64,000 nucleotides of DNA from SIG454 sp045578465 (GCA_045578465.1 JAZNKJ010000029.1:42576-106575); one strand, 5' to 3'; counted from the first letter of the stretch, positions 8,383 to 17,412 are shown. Numbers and translations are program-made. Notes: generated by a model not told the origin, from the sequence alone.

Positions 8383-10125
8383 TTATTTCTTCAGCCAATT
8401 GCGAAGAACCATAGACATTTCTGCTCTTGTAACATTGCCGGAAGGGTTAAATCTTCCGTCAGCGTTACCTTTGAAAATGCCACACGCCACAGCCCAGCTC
8501 ACAGCCTCTTTATTTTCGGTTGAAATACTTGATGAATCAATAAACTTTTCAACATCAGCTCTTTTTGACATATCAAGTTTTAAAAACTCTCCACAATTAT
8601 ACATTGCCTTAGCAAGCGCTTCACGGCTAATTGTGTCATCGGGTTTGAAAGTATCATCTTCATATGTAGGAAGTATACCAACATTATCCGCCCATTGTGC
8701 AGACTTAAACCACCACTCTGAACCATTTGAATCAACAAAGTCATTGTTTAATTGCGCTGTTGGATTCCCTGCAAGCCTGTTTAGAAGGGTCGCCACCATT
8801 GCTCTGCTTATATTGGCGTTTGGCGCAAATTCATTGCTCGAAACACCTTTCATTAAGCCATTTAAGTATGAATAATAAACGCTGCCTGAAAACCAAGCAT
8901 CTTTATTAACGTCATTGAAAATTTGATAATCCTTTGCTATTTCGTCAGTATTTTCTACATAAATAAAATCAATTTGTGAGTTTACACCATTTTTACTGTC
9001 TTTTGCAACTATTCTCTCAAGATAATGGCTAATGGGGGTACCATCCATTCTGCATGGTCTGCTCATAAGCGTAAATTGATTTGCAATATCACAACCCTTT
9101 ACGAAGTAATTTCCTGCTGTACCCCTTGCACCTTCACCTGCCATAAGAATTTTATAGCCGGTATTTTCCAACACAATTTTATCACCCTCAGTGCTCCTCT
9201 TTGAATAAGGGTACGCAACAGTTTCAGGGGCTTTCCCTGTCCATCCTTCGATGCATTTTACGGCCAGGGTATAATCCTTTTTAACAACTGAAGCAAAATC
9301 TTCAGCCGTTTCGTACTCCATCATGCTCATACCAATACGTTTACCTTTATTATAAACATGTAAACCGTATGTGTGCGAACAGAGGTTGATTTCACCGCTT
9401 TTTGACATTTCAATAAGCTCTTCCCATGTACAATAAGGGGCCGGTTCACCGTCTCTTGTTTTGCCTGAATCAAGTGCATCCCAAGTGGCATCAATCTGCG
9501 CGCCGATTATATTGAAATCCGCTTTCATATTATATTTTTTAAGTAAAGGCCATGCGTTCTTATACACACCCCACGAGCCGTCGTCAATTGATATAATAAC
9601 TGCCTTTTGCGGAATAGTTTTTTCCCCTTCCAAATGTCGCAACAAATCGTCAGAGGTTATAGTAATATAGCCGTTATCTTTAAGCCATATCAAATCTTCT
9701 TCAAAGGCATCAGGAGATATAGAATATTCTTCGAATTCAACACCGTTTTTTATATCTTCATCAGAAACAAAATTGTGATACATAATTACACTTACAGCAG
9801 AAATTTCCTCTGGTGAAACAACTGCCTTAAAAGGTTGGGATTGCTGATTTGGCAGATCGTTCTTCTCAATTTTATAATAATATGTATTTGGATATGTTAC
9901 CGTATCATCACGGTAAGAACCATTGTCAGAAACTCCTATGTATTCGTAATCCCCATCTTGTTTGTCGCTTCTGAAAATTTTATACTCGTTACCTTCGTCA
10001 TTGTCCCAAACAAGCACTACATTATTGGGATCTTGCCATATCGCATTTTCTTCTGCATTGCCATGTATTCCACATGAACAACTTAATATTATAAACACAA
10101 ACAACAGTGATATAAAATTTTTCAT
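8383..10125 (-). CDS. SLH-anchored polysaccharide deacetylase-like protein
   Basis: Exported, cell-surface protein of 580 residues when started at the ATG at 10125, which has a GGAGGCG SD; the longer open frame only adds upstream codons. Order: signal peptide (1-24), a fibronectin-III-like module (about 25-95), a NodB-type carbohydrate esterase domain (about 105-340) and three SLH repeats (about 410-580) that bind secondary cell-wall polymer. NodB motif 1 reads SIDDG where TFDDG is usual, and motif 2 is SHTYGLH. Both metal-binding aspartate and histidines are therefore kept. Probable substrate is peptidoglycan or an acetylated polysaccharide. Monocistronic, with its own promoter. Confidence 0.9.
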   Translation of the reverse strand: MKNFISLLFVFIILSCSCGIHGNAEENAIWQDPNNVVLVWDNDEGNEYKIFRSDKQDGDYEYIGVSDNGSYRDDTVTYPNTYYYKIEKNDLPNQQSQPFKAVVSPEEISAVSVIMYHNFVSDEDIKNGVEFEEYSISPDAFEEDLIWLKDNGYITITSDDLLRHLEGEKTIPQKAVIISIDDGSWGVYKNAWPLLKKYNMKADFNIIGAQIDATWDALDSGKTRDGEPAPYCTWEELIEMSKSGEINLCSHTYGLHVYNKGKRIGMSMMEYETAEDFASVVKKDYTLAVKCIEGWTGKAPETVAYPYSKRSTEGDKIVLENTGYKILMAGEGARGTAGNYFVKGCDIANQFTLMSRPCRMDGTPISHYLERIVAKDSKNGVNSQIDFIYVENTDEIAKDYQIFNDVNKDAWFSGSVYYSYLNGLMKGVSSNEFAPNANISRAMVATLLNRLAGNPTAQLNNDFVDSNGSEWWFKSAQWADNVGILPTYEDDTFKPDDTISREALAKAMYNCGEFLKLDMSKRADVEKFIDSSSISTENKEAVSWAVACGIFKGNADGRFNPSGNVTRAEMSMVLRNWLKK

Positions 10126-10156
10126 ATAATTCGCCTCCATATAATTATTACACATA

Positions 10157-10185
10157 ATTATATAATATATTTTAGTATTTTTCAA
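10157..10185 (-). promoter_or_regulatory. Sigma-A promoter of the deacetylase gene
   Basis: Minus-strand -35 TTGAAA (10185-10180), 17-base spacer, -10 TATAAT (10162-10157), about 32 bases upstream of the chosen ATG. The remaining sequence up to 10346 is AT-rich with no other feature seen. Confidence 0.8.
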
Positions 10186-10346
10186 CAGGAAACATAAATA
10201 GTGAACAATTACCCAAAAATTGAACAATTTATTTTAACATATACTAAAATTAAATATTACAAGGATTTAAAATTATCCCATAACAGTTTTTTAGCATGTC
10301 AGAAATGTTAAAATAGCAAAAGATACTTATTTCATGAGTTAAAGGC

Positions 10347-10389
10347 AAAAAATAAGAACGGTTATTGTATTAAAATAACCATTCTTATT
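10347..10389 (-). terminator. Terminator of the tRNA-Leu/tRNA-Gln unit
   Basis: A 16-base stem (10351-10366 with 10374-10389) with a single non-Watson-Crick position that is a G-U pair only when read from the minus strand, followed by T residues. It begins directly after the tRNA-Gln CCA end. Confidence 0.85.
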
Positions 10390-10463
10390 TGGCTGCCGGA
10401 CTAGGATTCGAACCCAGACAAACAGAGTCAGAGTCTGCTGTGCTACCTTTACACAATCCGGCA
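10390..10463 (-). tRNA. tRNA-Gln (CTG anticodon)
   Basis: 74 bases with encoded CCA. The acceptor stem TGCCGGA pairs with TCCGGCA, with the U1-A72 pair usual for tRNA-Gln. The anticodon loop is CTCTGAC, giving anticodon CTG for codon CAG. The T arm has GGTTCGAATCC. Located downstream of tRNA-Leu on the same transcript. Confidence 0.95.
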
Positions 10464-10512
10464 ATATAAAAATCCTTTCCCGCAACTACAAGTAGAAACG
10501 ATAAAGGAATTT

Positions 10513-10597
10513 TGGTGCGAGCAGTGGGACTTGAACCCACACGTCGGTTGACACACGCCCCTCAAACGTGCCTGTCTGCCTATTCCAGCATGCTCGC
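10513..10597 (-). tRNA. tRNA-Leu (GAG anticodon)
   Basis: 85-base class II tRNA with a long variable arm and encoded CCA. The acceptor stem is GCGAGCA/TGCTCGC. The anticodon loop TTGAGGG gives GAG, reading CUC/CUU codons. T-loop sequence GGTTCAAGTCC is present. Co-transcribed with tRNA-Gln. Confidence 0.95.
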
Positions 10598-10627
10598 ATA
10601 TATATTCTGCTGACAACCAGCTTTTAT

Positions 10628-10656
10628 AGTATACTACTAAACTACCCTTTTGTCAA
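10628..10656 (-). promoter_or_regulatory. Sigma-A promoter of tRNA-Leu/tRNA-Gln
   Basis: Near-consensus minus-strand -35 TTGACA (10656-10651), 17-base spacer, -10 TATACT (10633-10628), 31 bases upstream of the tRNA-Leu 5' end. Confidence 0.88.
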
Positions 10657-10749
10657 GACTTTTTTTATTTTTTTTGACAGTATTAAACACTTTTTATTTA
10701 TCCCTCTGTTTTTCGCAGTTTATACACCTTTTTTTGGCCTAAAATAAAG

Positions 10750-10783
10750 AAAACTCCCTATCTTTTAAAGATAAGGAGTTTTT
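10750..10783 (-). terminator. Terminator of the sugar-isomerase/aldolase operon
   Basis: A 14-pair stem (arms 10751-10764 and 10768-10781) includes a G-U pair on the minus strand and is followed by a T-rich tail. It lies just past the stop codon of the last gene. Confidence 0.85.
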
Positions 10784-10792
10784 ACTTAACTT

Positions 10793-11734
10793 TTATTTAT
10801 TAAGCTGTCTGCGAACCTCTGCCGCAACAAGTTCTACAAGTTTATCTATATCAGGTGCGCCACCTTCTGCGCCGAATGGTGCTTTACCGTCGCTTGAGAA
10901 AAGTTCCATCTTCTCAATTGTTGCCTGCTTAACCGCTTCAACTGCCGCTGGAATAAGGTCGATAATACCCTTATTCATATCAGTAAACTTACTGAATTCC
11001 GCCTTAACTGCTGCAATATTGATATCGGTAAAGATATTTACCTTGCTTATACCTTCCTTAATCGCTCTCTTGAAGTCATTGTCTGTAAGACCACTTCCGC
11101 CGTGGAGAACGAGAGGAACATCTACTGTATTTGCAATTGTTTTAATTCTGTCAAAATCAAGTTTTGGAGGAAGCTTATATGCTCCGTGGGCGTTACCAAC
11201 TGCAATTGCAAGAGCGTCTACCTTTGTCTTTTCAACATAATCCTTTGCAAGCTTTGGATCTGTAAAGAACTTGCTTGGGTCAGAAAGATGAGAAGAACCC
11301 TCAGCGGAGCCTTCATTGTCCCCAACATGTCCAAGCTCACCTTCAATTGTTGCGCCGTAGGAATGGGCAATCTCTGCCATTTCCTTTACCTTTGCAACAT
11401 TTGTATCATAGTCATCTGTTGAGCAGTCATACATAATAGAAGAGAAACCAAGCTCTAACGCTTTAAGACAGGTTTCCTTTTTAAGACCGTGGTCCAGGTG
11501 GATAACTACCGGAACCTTAGCCTTTTTTGCCATTGGGATAAGATAGTATGATACTTCTTCAAGTGGGCCATATGGGAATAAAACTTCCGCTGTTCCCATA
11601 ATAACCGGAGACTGTGTTTTTTCAGCAGCGGCGATAATTCCTCTTGCAAGCTCCATATTAACCGCATTGAAAAGGCCTACTGCATACTTACCTTTTTTTG
11701 CAGGCACTAATACCTGATTTAAGTTTACTAACAT
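10793..11734 (-). CDS. Class II fructose-bisphosphate aldolase family protein (paralog 1)
   Basis: Zinc-dependent aldolase expected to cleave a ketose phosphate into two three-carbon-type fragments. The 313 residues carry the class II metal and catalytic motifs: HLDHG (about 78-82), YDCS, GNAHGAYK and LHGGSGL. It is the last gene of a five-gene operon, 18 bases after a second, clearly divergent aldolase. Because the operon also has an isomerase and an FGGY kinase, the substrate is more likely the phosphorylated ketose made there than fructose 1,6-bisphosphate, although a glycolytic role cannot be excluded. Confidence 0.88.
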   Translation of the reverse strand: MLVNLNQVLVPAKKGKYAVGLFNAVNMELARGIIAAAEKTQSPVIMGTAEVLFPYGPLEEVSYYLIPMAKKAKVPVVIHLDHGLKKETCLKALELGFSSIMYDCSTDDYDTNVAKVKEMAEIAHSYGATIEGELGHVGDNEGSAEGSSHLSDPSKFFTDPKLAKDYVEKTKVDALAIAVGNAHGAYKLPPKLDFDRIKTIANTVDVPLVLHGGSGLTDNDFKRAIKEGISKVNIFTDINIAAVKAEFSKFTDMNKGIIDLIPAAVEAVKQATIEKMELFSSDGKAPFGAEGGAPDIDKLVELVAAEVRRQLNK

Positions 11735-11752
11735 TTTTATTTGTCCTTTCCC

Positions 11753-12592
11753 TTAGATTAATCTGCTGAATACGGAAATTGCTCTCTTAACATCTTCCTT
11801 CATTGCAAGTTCAGCAACTTTTGCCATATCGTGGAAATATGTCTTATCTTCCATTGCGGCAACAGCGTTTGCACCTGCTTTACCCATATAGGTATAGTAA
11901 TTGATTTTACGAACGCCGGCTTCAATTACCTTTTCATAGTCTTCATCGCTTACACCGCTACCACCGTGCATAACAATCGGAACACTGATAGCTTCTCTGA
12001 TTTTTCTTACTCTGTCAAAATCAAGCTTTGGTTCTTTTGTGTAAAGACCGTGAACTGTACCGAAAGCACAAGCCAATGCATCACAGCCTGTCTGCTCAAC
12101 AAACCATTTTGCAACCTCAGGGTCTGTGTGAATACTTCCGTCTCCGCCGTTTCCTTTACCTAAATCACGAGCACCCATACTTCCAACCTCGGCTTCAACA
12201 GATGCGTCATATGCGTGAGCCATTTTAACAACGATGCTTGTGTTAGCAGCGTTTTCTTCCAAGCTTTTCGCAGAACCGTCATACATAACGGATGTAAAGC
12301 CAATTTCAAGACCTCTTTTGATGTAGTCAAGGTCTGTGCCGTGGTCAAGATGAACACAAACCGGAACTTTTGCCTTGTCAGCCATAAAGAGCATCAAAGG
12401 ACCGATTTCGTCAATTGTACAAAGATTCCAATCTTCGTGGAGCTGTGCATGGGTTAAAACAACCGGCTGGTCAAGTTCTTCCGCCGCATTGATTACAGCC
12501 TTAATACTTTCAAAGTTAGGGCCATTAAAAGTTCCTAACGCAAAATTGCCTGCTTCCGCAAGTTTAACAATGTCATTTAAGTTTACAAGCAT
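11753..12592 (-). CDS. Class II aldolase family protein (paralog 2)
   Basis: A 279-residue class II FBA/tagatose-type aldolase. Motifs are HLDHGTDLD, a variant FGTVHGLY where the usual motif is G(T/N)AHG, and MHGGSGVSD. It overlaps the end of the epimerase-like gene by 10 bases and precedes paralog 1. The two paralogs differ widely along their length, so this is not a recent duplication; they may act on different stereoisomers or form a heteromer. Same operon and same unknown sugar as its neighbours. Confidence 0.87.
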   Translation of the reverse strand: MLVNLNDIVKLAEAGNFALGTFNGPNFESIKAVINAAEELDQPVVLTHAQLHEDWNLCTIDEIGPLMLFMADKAKVPVCVHLDHGTDLDYIKRGLEIGFTSVMYDGSAKSLEENAANTSIVVKMAHAYDASVEAEVGSMGARDLGKGNGGDGSIHTDPEVAKWFVEQTGCDALACAFGTVHGLYTKEPKLDFDRVRKIREAISVPIVMHGGSGVSDEDYEKVIEAGVRKINYYTYMGKAGANAVAAMEDKTYFHDMAKVAELAMKEDVKRAISVFSRLI

Positions 12593-13590
12593 TTTATTTC
12601 TTCCTCACATTCTGTAAATTTAAGTTGTATTTTTGTTTTATAGCATCCTTTTGGTTCGATAAATTTGAGAGTTCCTTCCTGGCGCATTAAAGCTCTTCCG
12701 TCAGGAGTACAGTTTGCAGGCTCTAAGCCTAAAACATAATCGTTCTCGCCCATCATCTTCCACTCAACAAAATAATCAAGAGTACTCTTGTCATAAGACA
12801 TTTTAACACCCTTTTTTATATCAGGATTGAAAATTCCAACAGATGCGATGTTGTCCTTTTCTAAAACATCAAAGAAATAGCATTTTTCTTCGTATCCTGC
12901 CTGAGGAACTTCCATATTAAGAGCGTTTTCAATATCTTCCTGTGCATTATCAGTTCTTCCTATAACGCCTTTATTCGGGACATTAACGATAGAATTTTCT
13001 GACAAAAGCGGATAACCCATATTGAAATGATATAAAAGCATTGTTGGTGCTTTTTCTGTACCAAGATTTTCAACAGAGTCCTCAATTTCAAGGATATTCT
13101 CTTTCTTAGAGCAGATAAATTTTCTCTTTAAGACGAGCTTTCTGCCGAAAATGGATGCATCTCTTACTGATGCTTCGACAACGATTTCATCATCAGTTTC
13201 ATAGTAAGAATAGTTTTCACAAGGAGTATTGGAAATTGTTCCGTGAAGCGGTAAATCCTCGCCATCGTCTGTGCAAGGAGTTCCAACAGCCGTAAGACCG
13301 CAAGTTGTTAAAAATCCTGCTGTAAACGACTTTAAAAAGCCTGCACCCTCTTTATCATAAAAAGCAGGAGCAACATAACCACATGGGGAAAAATACCCCA
13401 TATTGTCGCCGTTAAAGCTTACTCTTGAAATGTCCATAGCACGGTCAGCAGAAAGCGTAACATTAAGCCCCTTTCCGTTTCTTATTTCAAGAAGAGTCAT
13501 TCCTTTACCTTTGCCTTTTGCAAGAGTAACTTCCTCAACGCCTGCAATTTGCGCTGAGTGACCTATGTAACGATTAATCACTACATTCAA
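12583..13590 (-). CDS. DUF4432 family / aldose-1-epimerase-like protein
   Basis: The 335-residue protein resembles the galactose-mutarotase-like fold of DUF4432, with an N-terminal VTLSADRAMDISRV stretch, a HGTISNTPC region and a MLLYHFNMGYPLL segment containing a likely catalytic His. Role: probably interconverts anomers of the sugar used by the operon so that the isomerase receives its preferred form. It overlaps the kinase gene by 17 bases and the aldolase gene by 10, indicating tight coupling. Confidence 0.82.
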   Translation of the reverse strand: MNVVINRYIGHSAQIAGVEEVTLAKGKGKGMTLLEIRNGKGLNVTLSADRAMDISRVSFNGDNMGYFSPCGYVAPAFYDKEGAGFLKSFTAGFLTTCGLTAVGTPCTDDGEDLPLHGTISNTPCENYSYYETDDEIVVEASVRDASIFGRKLVLKRKFICSKKENILEIEDSVENLGTEKAPTMLLYHFNMGYPLLSENSIVNVPNKGVIGRTDNAQEDIENALNMEVPQAGYEEKCYFFDVLEKDNIASVGIFNPDIKKGVKMSYDKSTLDYFVEWKMMGENDYVLGLEPANCTPDGRALMRQEGTLKFIEPKGCYKTKIQLKFTECEEEIKCL

Positions 13591-15016
13591 CCCCCTTTAC
13601 TGCGCTATAAATTCTCTTATATTTCTTAAATTGTTCTTTATAGAATTCGTGCTTTTCGGCATTTGGATGGAACACTTTTCTTTCTTTTAAGAGACGAGTA
13701 TTATCATCGAAAATTCCAACAGCCTTACCTGCAAGATATGCAGTTCCCGCACCGCCAATTTCGCTTCCGTCAAGAGCTGAAACAGATGTGTTTAAAACAT
13801 CCGCTTTAATCTGGAGCCAGACATCAGAGTTTGCTCCGCCGCCGGTTGCAATAAGCATTTTAGGAGCAATTCCATATTCTCCCAAAATTTCAAGGTTAAG
13901 CATAATTTCATATGCGGTTCCTTCCATGAGCGCTTTATAGATATCCTCTTTGCCATGTTCAAAAGTAAGGCCAATCATAGCCGCCGTTGAAGAAGAATCC
14001 ATATAAGGAGTTGCCGCCCCTGCAAAATGAGGCATAATCATCAAATCGCAAGGCTCATCCTTTACCATTTTATCAAGCTCTGCATAGGATTTATCTGAGA
14101 AATTATCTCTATACCATTTTAATGTTGCTCCACCTGCATAAGAAAGCACATAACAAGCATATTTGCCGTTGATGTGTTCTGCCATAGAAAATCCCTTTTC
14201 GTAAAGAGAATAATCCTTTGGCAAATCTTCCATTATAACAGGCACACATTCAACTGTTCCCGTACCATCCATAACCTCGTCAGACGCAAAGGCGTTTGCC
14301 CCTGTCATTGCGGCAATCTGGTCATGGCAACCTGAAACAATCTTAACATCTTCGGAAAGTCCAAGTTTTTCAGCCATTTCTTTCTTGATTGTTCCCGCAA
14401 CTGTTCCTGATGGAGCAGGAGTTGACAAGAGATTTTCGTCAATGCCACAGAACTCTAAGATTTCTTTTGCCCATTTGCGATTTTTAATGTCATAACAAAT
14501 TGTTCTTGCCGCCAAAGAATAGTCAATCTGACGCTTTCCTGAAAGCATATAAACAATATAGTCCTGCATTAAAAGAACGCATTTTGCCTTTTTATAGTTT
14601 TCAGGCATATTCTTCTTAATCCACATAATTTTAGGAAGGGAATACATTTCGTGGGTCATTGCCCCTGTTTTTCTGGCAAGTTCTTCTGCTCCGAACTTAT
14701 CAGTTAATATTTTGCATTCTTCCTTTCCTCTTGGGTCAGTATAAAGCATTGAAGGAGCACAAGGCCTGTCGTTTTCGTCAAGCATTGTAAAGGTTTCCCC
14801 AAAGCTTGTTACCGCAATAGAAGCAATTTCTTTGCTTGAAGCACTCTTTAAAACATCACAGACAGACGCAAAGATTTCCTCTGCGTCTATCTCGTGTAAG
14901 CCTTTTGAGCGCTTGACATCATATTCTTTATAAAAGCTTCCGCAAAAAGTTCCTTTTTCATCATAAAGGACTATTTTACATCCGCTTGTTCCTATATCAA
15001 GACCGCCAACTATCAT
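13574..15016 (-). CDS. FGGY-family carbohydrate kinase (xylulokinase-like)
   Basis: ATP-dependent sugar kinase of the FGGY family, 480 residues. The N-terminal actin-like domain begins with GGLDIGTSGCK; the second domain has GCHDQIAAMTGA, DGTGTVE and the ATP-binding ATGGGANSDVW. It probably phosphorylates the ketose produced by the isomerase next door, 2 bases upstream. Substrate (xylulose, ribulose, fuculose or another ketose) cannot be set from the sequence. No PTS or ABC transporter gene lies in this operon. Confidence 0.9.
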   Translation of the reverse strand: MIVGGLDIGTSGCKIVLYDEKGTFCGSFYKEYDVKRSKGLHEIDAEEIFASVCDVLKSASSKEIASIAVTSFGETFTMLDENDRPCAPSMLYTDPRGKEECKILTDKFGAEELARKTGAMTHEMYSLPKIMWIKKNMPENYKKAKCVLLMQDYIVYMLSGKRQIDYSLAARTICYDIKNRKWAKEILEFCGIDENLLSTPAPSGTVAGTIKKEMAEKLGLSEDVKIVSGCHDQIAAMTGANAFASDEVMDGTGTVECVPVIMEDLPKDYSLYEKGFSMAEHINGKYACYVLSYAGGATLKWYRDNFSDKSYAELDKMVKDEPCDLMIMPHFAGAATPYMDSSSTAAMIGLTFEHGKEDIYKALMEGTAYEIMLNLEILGEYGIAPKMLIATGGGANSDVWLQIKADVLNTSVSALDGSEIGGAGTAYLAGKAVGIFDDNTRLLKERKVFHPNAEKHEFYKEQFKKYKRIYSAVKGVECSD

Positions 15017-15018
15017 AA

Positions 15019-16422
15019 TTAACCCTCTATAGAAACAACATCGTAGCCAAGATAATATTTGAACGCTTCTTCAAGAATACTCTTAACATGGCCGTTTGCA
15101 ACTGTTGTATGATGCTTAAATCCGCCTCTTGCAAGGTTAATGAGCTTTGTTTGAAGGTCGTCAATCTTAGCAACACCACCGCAACCGAAGAATGCATCTT
15201 CAATTACATCGTCTGTGAATTCGCCTTCGCTAAAGTAAATTGTAATCTTACCGTTTTCAGTCTTACAGTTAGAGAATGTCATTGGGAAGGAAGCAATTCT
15301 ACCTTCGTTTGTTCCCCAACCGCTTCCTGGGTCGCCTTTATCGAACATCTTGTGAGATGTTACTGTACCCTTTGCAGCCATAAGCTTCTGAGCTGTTGAA
15401 CCACAGTGGAAAAGAATAACCTTATCTGGATCGTCGCCATAGTTGTTGTTCCAGTCAAGACAAGCAGCAGGACCTTCTGTTGCAAGAGATAATGCACGCA
15501 TAGTAATTGCACTGCACATATCAATTTCGCAAGAAGCTGTGATGCCTCTGTCGTTAAGTTCACTGATAAGTACGCAAGGACAAACTCTTAAATATGTTTC
15601 CATTTCGTTCCAGCAACGGAGAGAAATAGCATCAAGATGATATTCTTCAATATAATCGTCGATTACTACGCTGATTTTTGAAAGCATAATCTTCTTATCT
15701 TCCGGAACATTAGAGAAGTCTGTATATTTTTCAAGAGCAGCCTTCTTAGCGATAACCTTTTCGTCATCATCTGCTTTTGCTTTAACAAATTCAAAGAATT
15801 CGGATAAGTCAAAGCTTTCAACATTGATGCCATGGCGCTGCATTGTAATTTCATCAAAACGAACTGTCTTAAATGCAGTTGTTCTTGCACCGATACAACC
15901 GATGTTAAATCTCTTCATTCCGTTTACAACACGGCAAACAGCAGCAAAATCGTGGAGATTCTGTGTGAATTCTTTTGTAAGAGGATGAACAACATGAGGT
16001 TTCATAACTGTATATGGAACCTGATACTGCTCGAAAACATCAGTAACAGAGAACTTACCGCAGTATGCATCTCTTCTGTGCTGGAAGTCCATCTTGCCAA
16101 TTTCATCAGGATATGCCTGCATTAAAATCGGAACACCTGCATCCTGAAGGGCAGCGATTGCACCGTTTTCATCAACGAAAATAGGCATACAGAGGATTAC
16201 GCCGTCATATTCGCCTTCATGAGATTTAAGCCATTTCGCATAAGCTCTTCCCTCATCACGGGTTTCAACAGCGCCGTAGCGTGTTGCATCCTTATCCATA
16301 ATTAAGTAATCATATCCGGCATCTGTAACCGCCTTTACCATATCTTCGCGAGCGCCTTCGATAAGCTCAGCAGGCATAAACCCACGGTTACCAAAGTAAA
16401 GTGCAAATGTCATTTTTTTCAT
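15019..16422 (-). CDS. L-fucose/L-arabinose isomerase family protein
   Basis: Metal-dependent aldose-ketose isomerase of the FucI/AraA superfamily, 467 residues when started at the ATG at 16422, which has an AAAGGATG SD; an upstream ATG at 16443 overlaps that SD. N-terminal Rossmann-like region (about 1-170) and a C-terminal catalytic part with conserved Glu/Asp/His (for example LRCWNEMETYLRVCP and CEIDMCSA near 290-325, GGFKHHTTVANGH near the C-terminus). First gene of the operon and divergent from the PocR-AraC regulator. Confidence 0.87.
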   Translation of the reverse strand: MKKMTFALYFGNRGFMPAELIEGAREDMVKAVTDAGYDYLIMDKDATRYGAVETRDEGRAYAKWLKSHEGEYDGVILCMPIFVDENGAIAALQDAGVPILMQAYPDEIGKMDFQHRRDAYCGKFSVTDVFEQYQVPYTVMKPHVVHPLTKEFTQNLHDFAAVCRVVNGMKRFNIGCIGARTTAFKTVRFDEITMQRHGINVESFDLSEFFEFVKAKADDDEKVIAKKAALEKYTDFSNVPEDKKIMLSKISVVIDDYIEEYHLDAISLRCWNEMETYLRVCPCVLISELNDRGITASCEIDMCSAITMRALSLATEGPAACLDWNNNYGDDPDKVILFHCGSTAQKLMAAKGTVTSHKMFDKGDPGSGWGTNEGRIASFPMTFSNCKTENGKITIYFSEGEFTDDVIEDAFFGCGGVAKIDDLQTKLINLARGGFKHHTTVANGHVKSILEEAFKYYLGYDVVSIEG

Positions 16423-16462
16423 AAAAACACATCCTTTTTTCATATTTTTTATACCTTATATC

Positions 16463-16490
16463 TTGATTTTATCAAAATATCTGCTATAAT
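16463..16490 (+). promoter_or_regulatory. Promoter of the PocR-AraC regulator gene
   Basis: Plus-strand -35 TTGATT (16463-16468), 16-base spacer, -10 TATAAT (16485-16490), about 57 bases upstream of the regulator ATG. The divergent isomerase promoter must lie in the same 124-base gap but shows no strong -35/-10 pair, as expected for an activated promoter. Confidence 0.7.
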
Positions 16491-16497
16491 AATAGTT

Positions 16498-16528
16498 AAA
16501 TTTGTATGTAAAATTGTAAATTTGTACG
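16498..16528. promoter_or_regulatory. Candidate AraC-type operator: two 11-base direct repeats
   Basis: The sequence AAATTTGTAYG occurs at 16498-16508 and again at 16518-16528, one difference between copies, exactly 20 bases start to start (about two helical turns). It sits in the intergenic region between the AraC-type regulator and the isomerase operon. AraC-family dimers usually bind such spaced direct repeats. Assignment is inference. Confidence 0.55.
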
Positions 16529-16546
16529 GATTTGAGGGATAAATTT

Positions 16547-17374
16547 ATGAAAATCAAATTAGATACTCTTAACCTATATGAAACACTTAAATATTTTTAT
16601 ATGCTTACAGGTGTGAGAACGGTTATTTTTGATGCTCAATTCAAAGAAATCTTCTCTTATCCCGAAACGGCGTGTAACTTTTGCAGTGTAATCCGCAAAA
16701 ATCCTGACCTTATGGAAAAATGTCGAAAAAGCGACCTTTCCGCATTTGAAAAATGCAAAAATATGAAAAACATTTTTGTTTATAAGTGCCACGCAGGGTT
16801 AGTTGAGGCTGTTATGCCTATTAAAAACGACAACCGAATTATCGGCTACATAATGCTTGGACAGATTACGGACATTAAAGATAAAGCCGAGCTTAAACAC
16901 TTAGAGACGGAAATATTTGAAAAATATGGAGTTGAGTGCAACACCTCTGAAATAAAGTATAAAAATAAAAATCAAATTCTTGCGGCATCAAAGCTTCTTG
17001 AAATTTGCACTGATTATATGCTTCTAAAAGAAATGATCGGGGCCGAAAGAGATATAAAAAGGGTTGAATACAGAATTCTCTCTTTGGCTAAGGAATATAT
17101 TTTGGAGCATTTATCTGACCAGATAAACATTTACGACCTTTGCTGCTATACAAAAACAAACCGCACAAAGCTTTATGAGATATTTAAGTCGGAATATGGT
17201 CTTGGAATTGCTTCATACATTAAAGAACTCCGGCTTAATGAAGCAAAGCGTCTTCTCCAGGGAAGCAAGCTATCCGTTTCTGAGATTTCCACCAGAGTTG
17301 GCTTTTCCGACTATAACTATTTTAGCCGAGTATATAAAAAGCGTTTTAAAATCTCTCCCCATAAAGATAGGTAG
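16547..17374 (+). CDS. AraC-family regulator with PocR sensory domain
   Basis: DNA-binding transcriptional regulator of 275 residues. The start is the ATG at 16547 with a GAGGG SD; an upstream TTG at 16532 overlaps the SD. Residues about 5-165 form a PocR-type ligand domain, with the cysteine-rich CNFCSVIRKNP...EKCRKSD...YKCHAGL pattern. Residues about 175-275 are a double helix-turn-helix AraC domain (GFSDYNYFSRVYKKRF). It is divergent from the isomerase-kinase-aldolase operon, which it probably activates in response to a small metabolite. Confidence 0.9.
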   Translation: MKIKLDTLNLYETLKYFYMLTGVRTVIFDAQFKEIFSYPETACNFCSVIRKNPDLMEKCRKSDLSAFEKCKNMKNIFVYKCHAGLVEAVMPIKNDNRIIGYIMLGQITDIKDKAELKHLETEIFEKYGVECNTSEIKYKNKNQILAASKLLEICTDYMLLKEMIGAERDIKRVEYRILSLAKEYILEHLSDQINIYDLCCYTKTNRTKLYEIFKSEYGLGIASYIKELRLNEAKRLLQGSKLSVSEISTRVGFSDYNYFSRVYKKRFKISPHKDR

Positions 17375-17379
17375 AATAA

Positions 17380-17409
17380 AAAAGGCAGACACTTTCGTGT
17401 CTGCCTTTT
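17380..17409. terminator. Bidirectional terminator between regulator and hydA
   Basis: A perfect 13-bp stem (17380-17392 with 17397-17409) with a TTTC loop, flanked by A-rich sequence on the left and T-rich on the right. It can stop both converging transcripts. Confidence 0.9.
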
Positions 17410-17412
17410 ATT

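Noticed and set aside
8399..8875. 158-codon plus-strand frame
   Set aside because: Shadow of the SLH repeats of the deacetylase gene on the other strand.
10793..12592. Tandem aldolases as a recent duplication
   Set aside because: They differ in length (313 and 279) and in most positions outside catalytic motifs.
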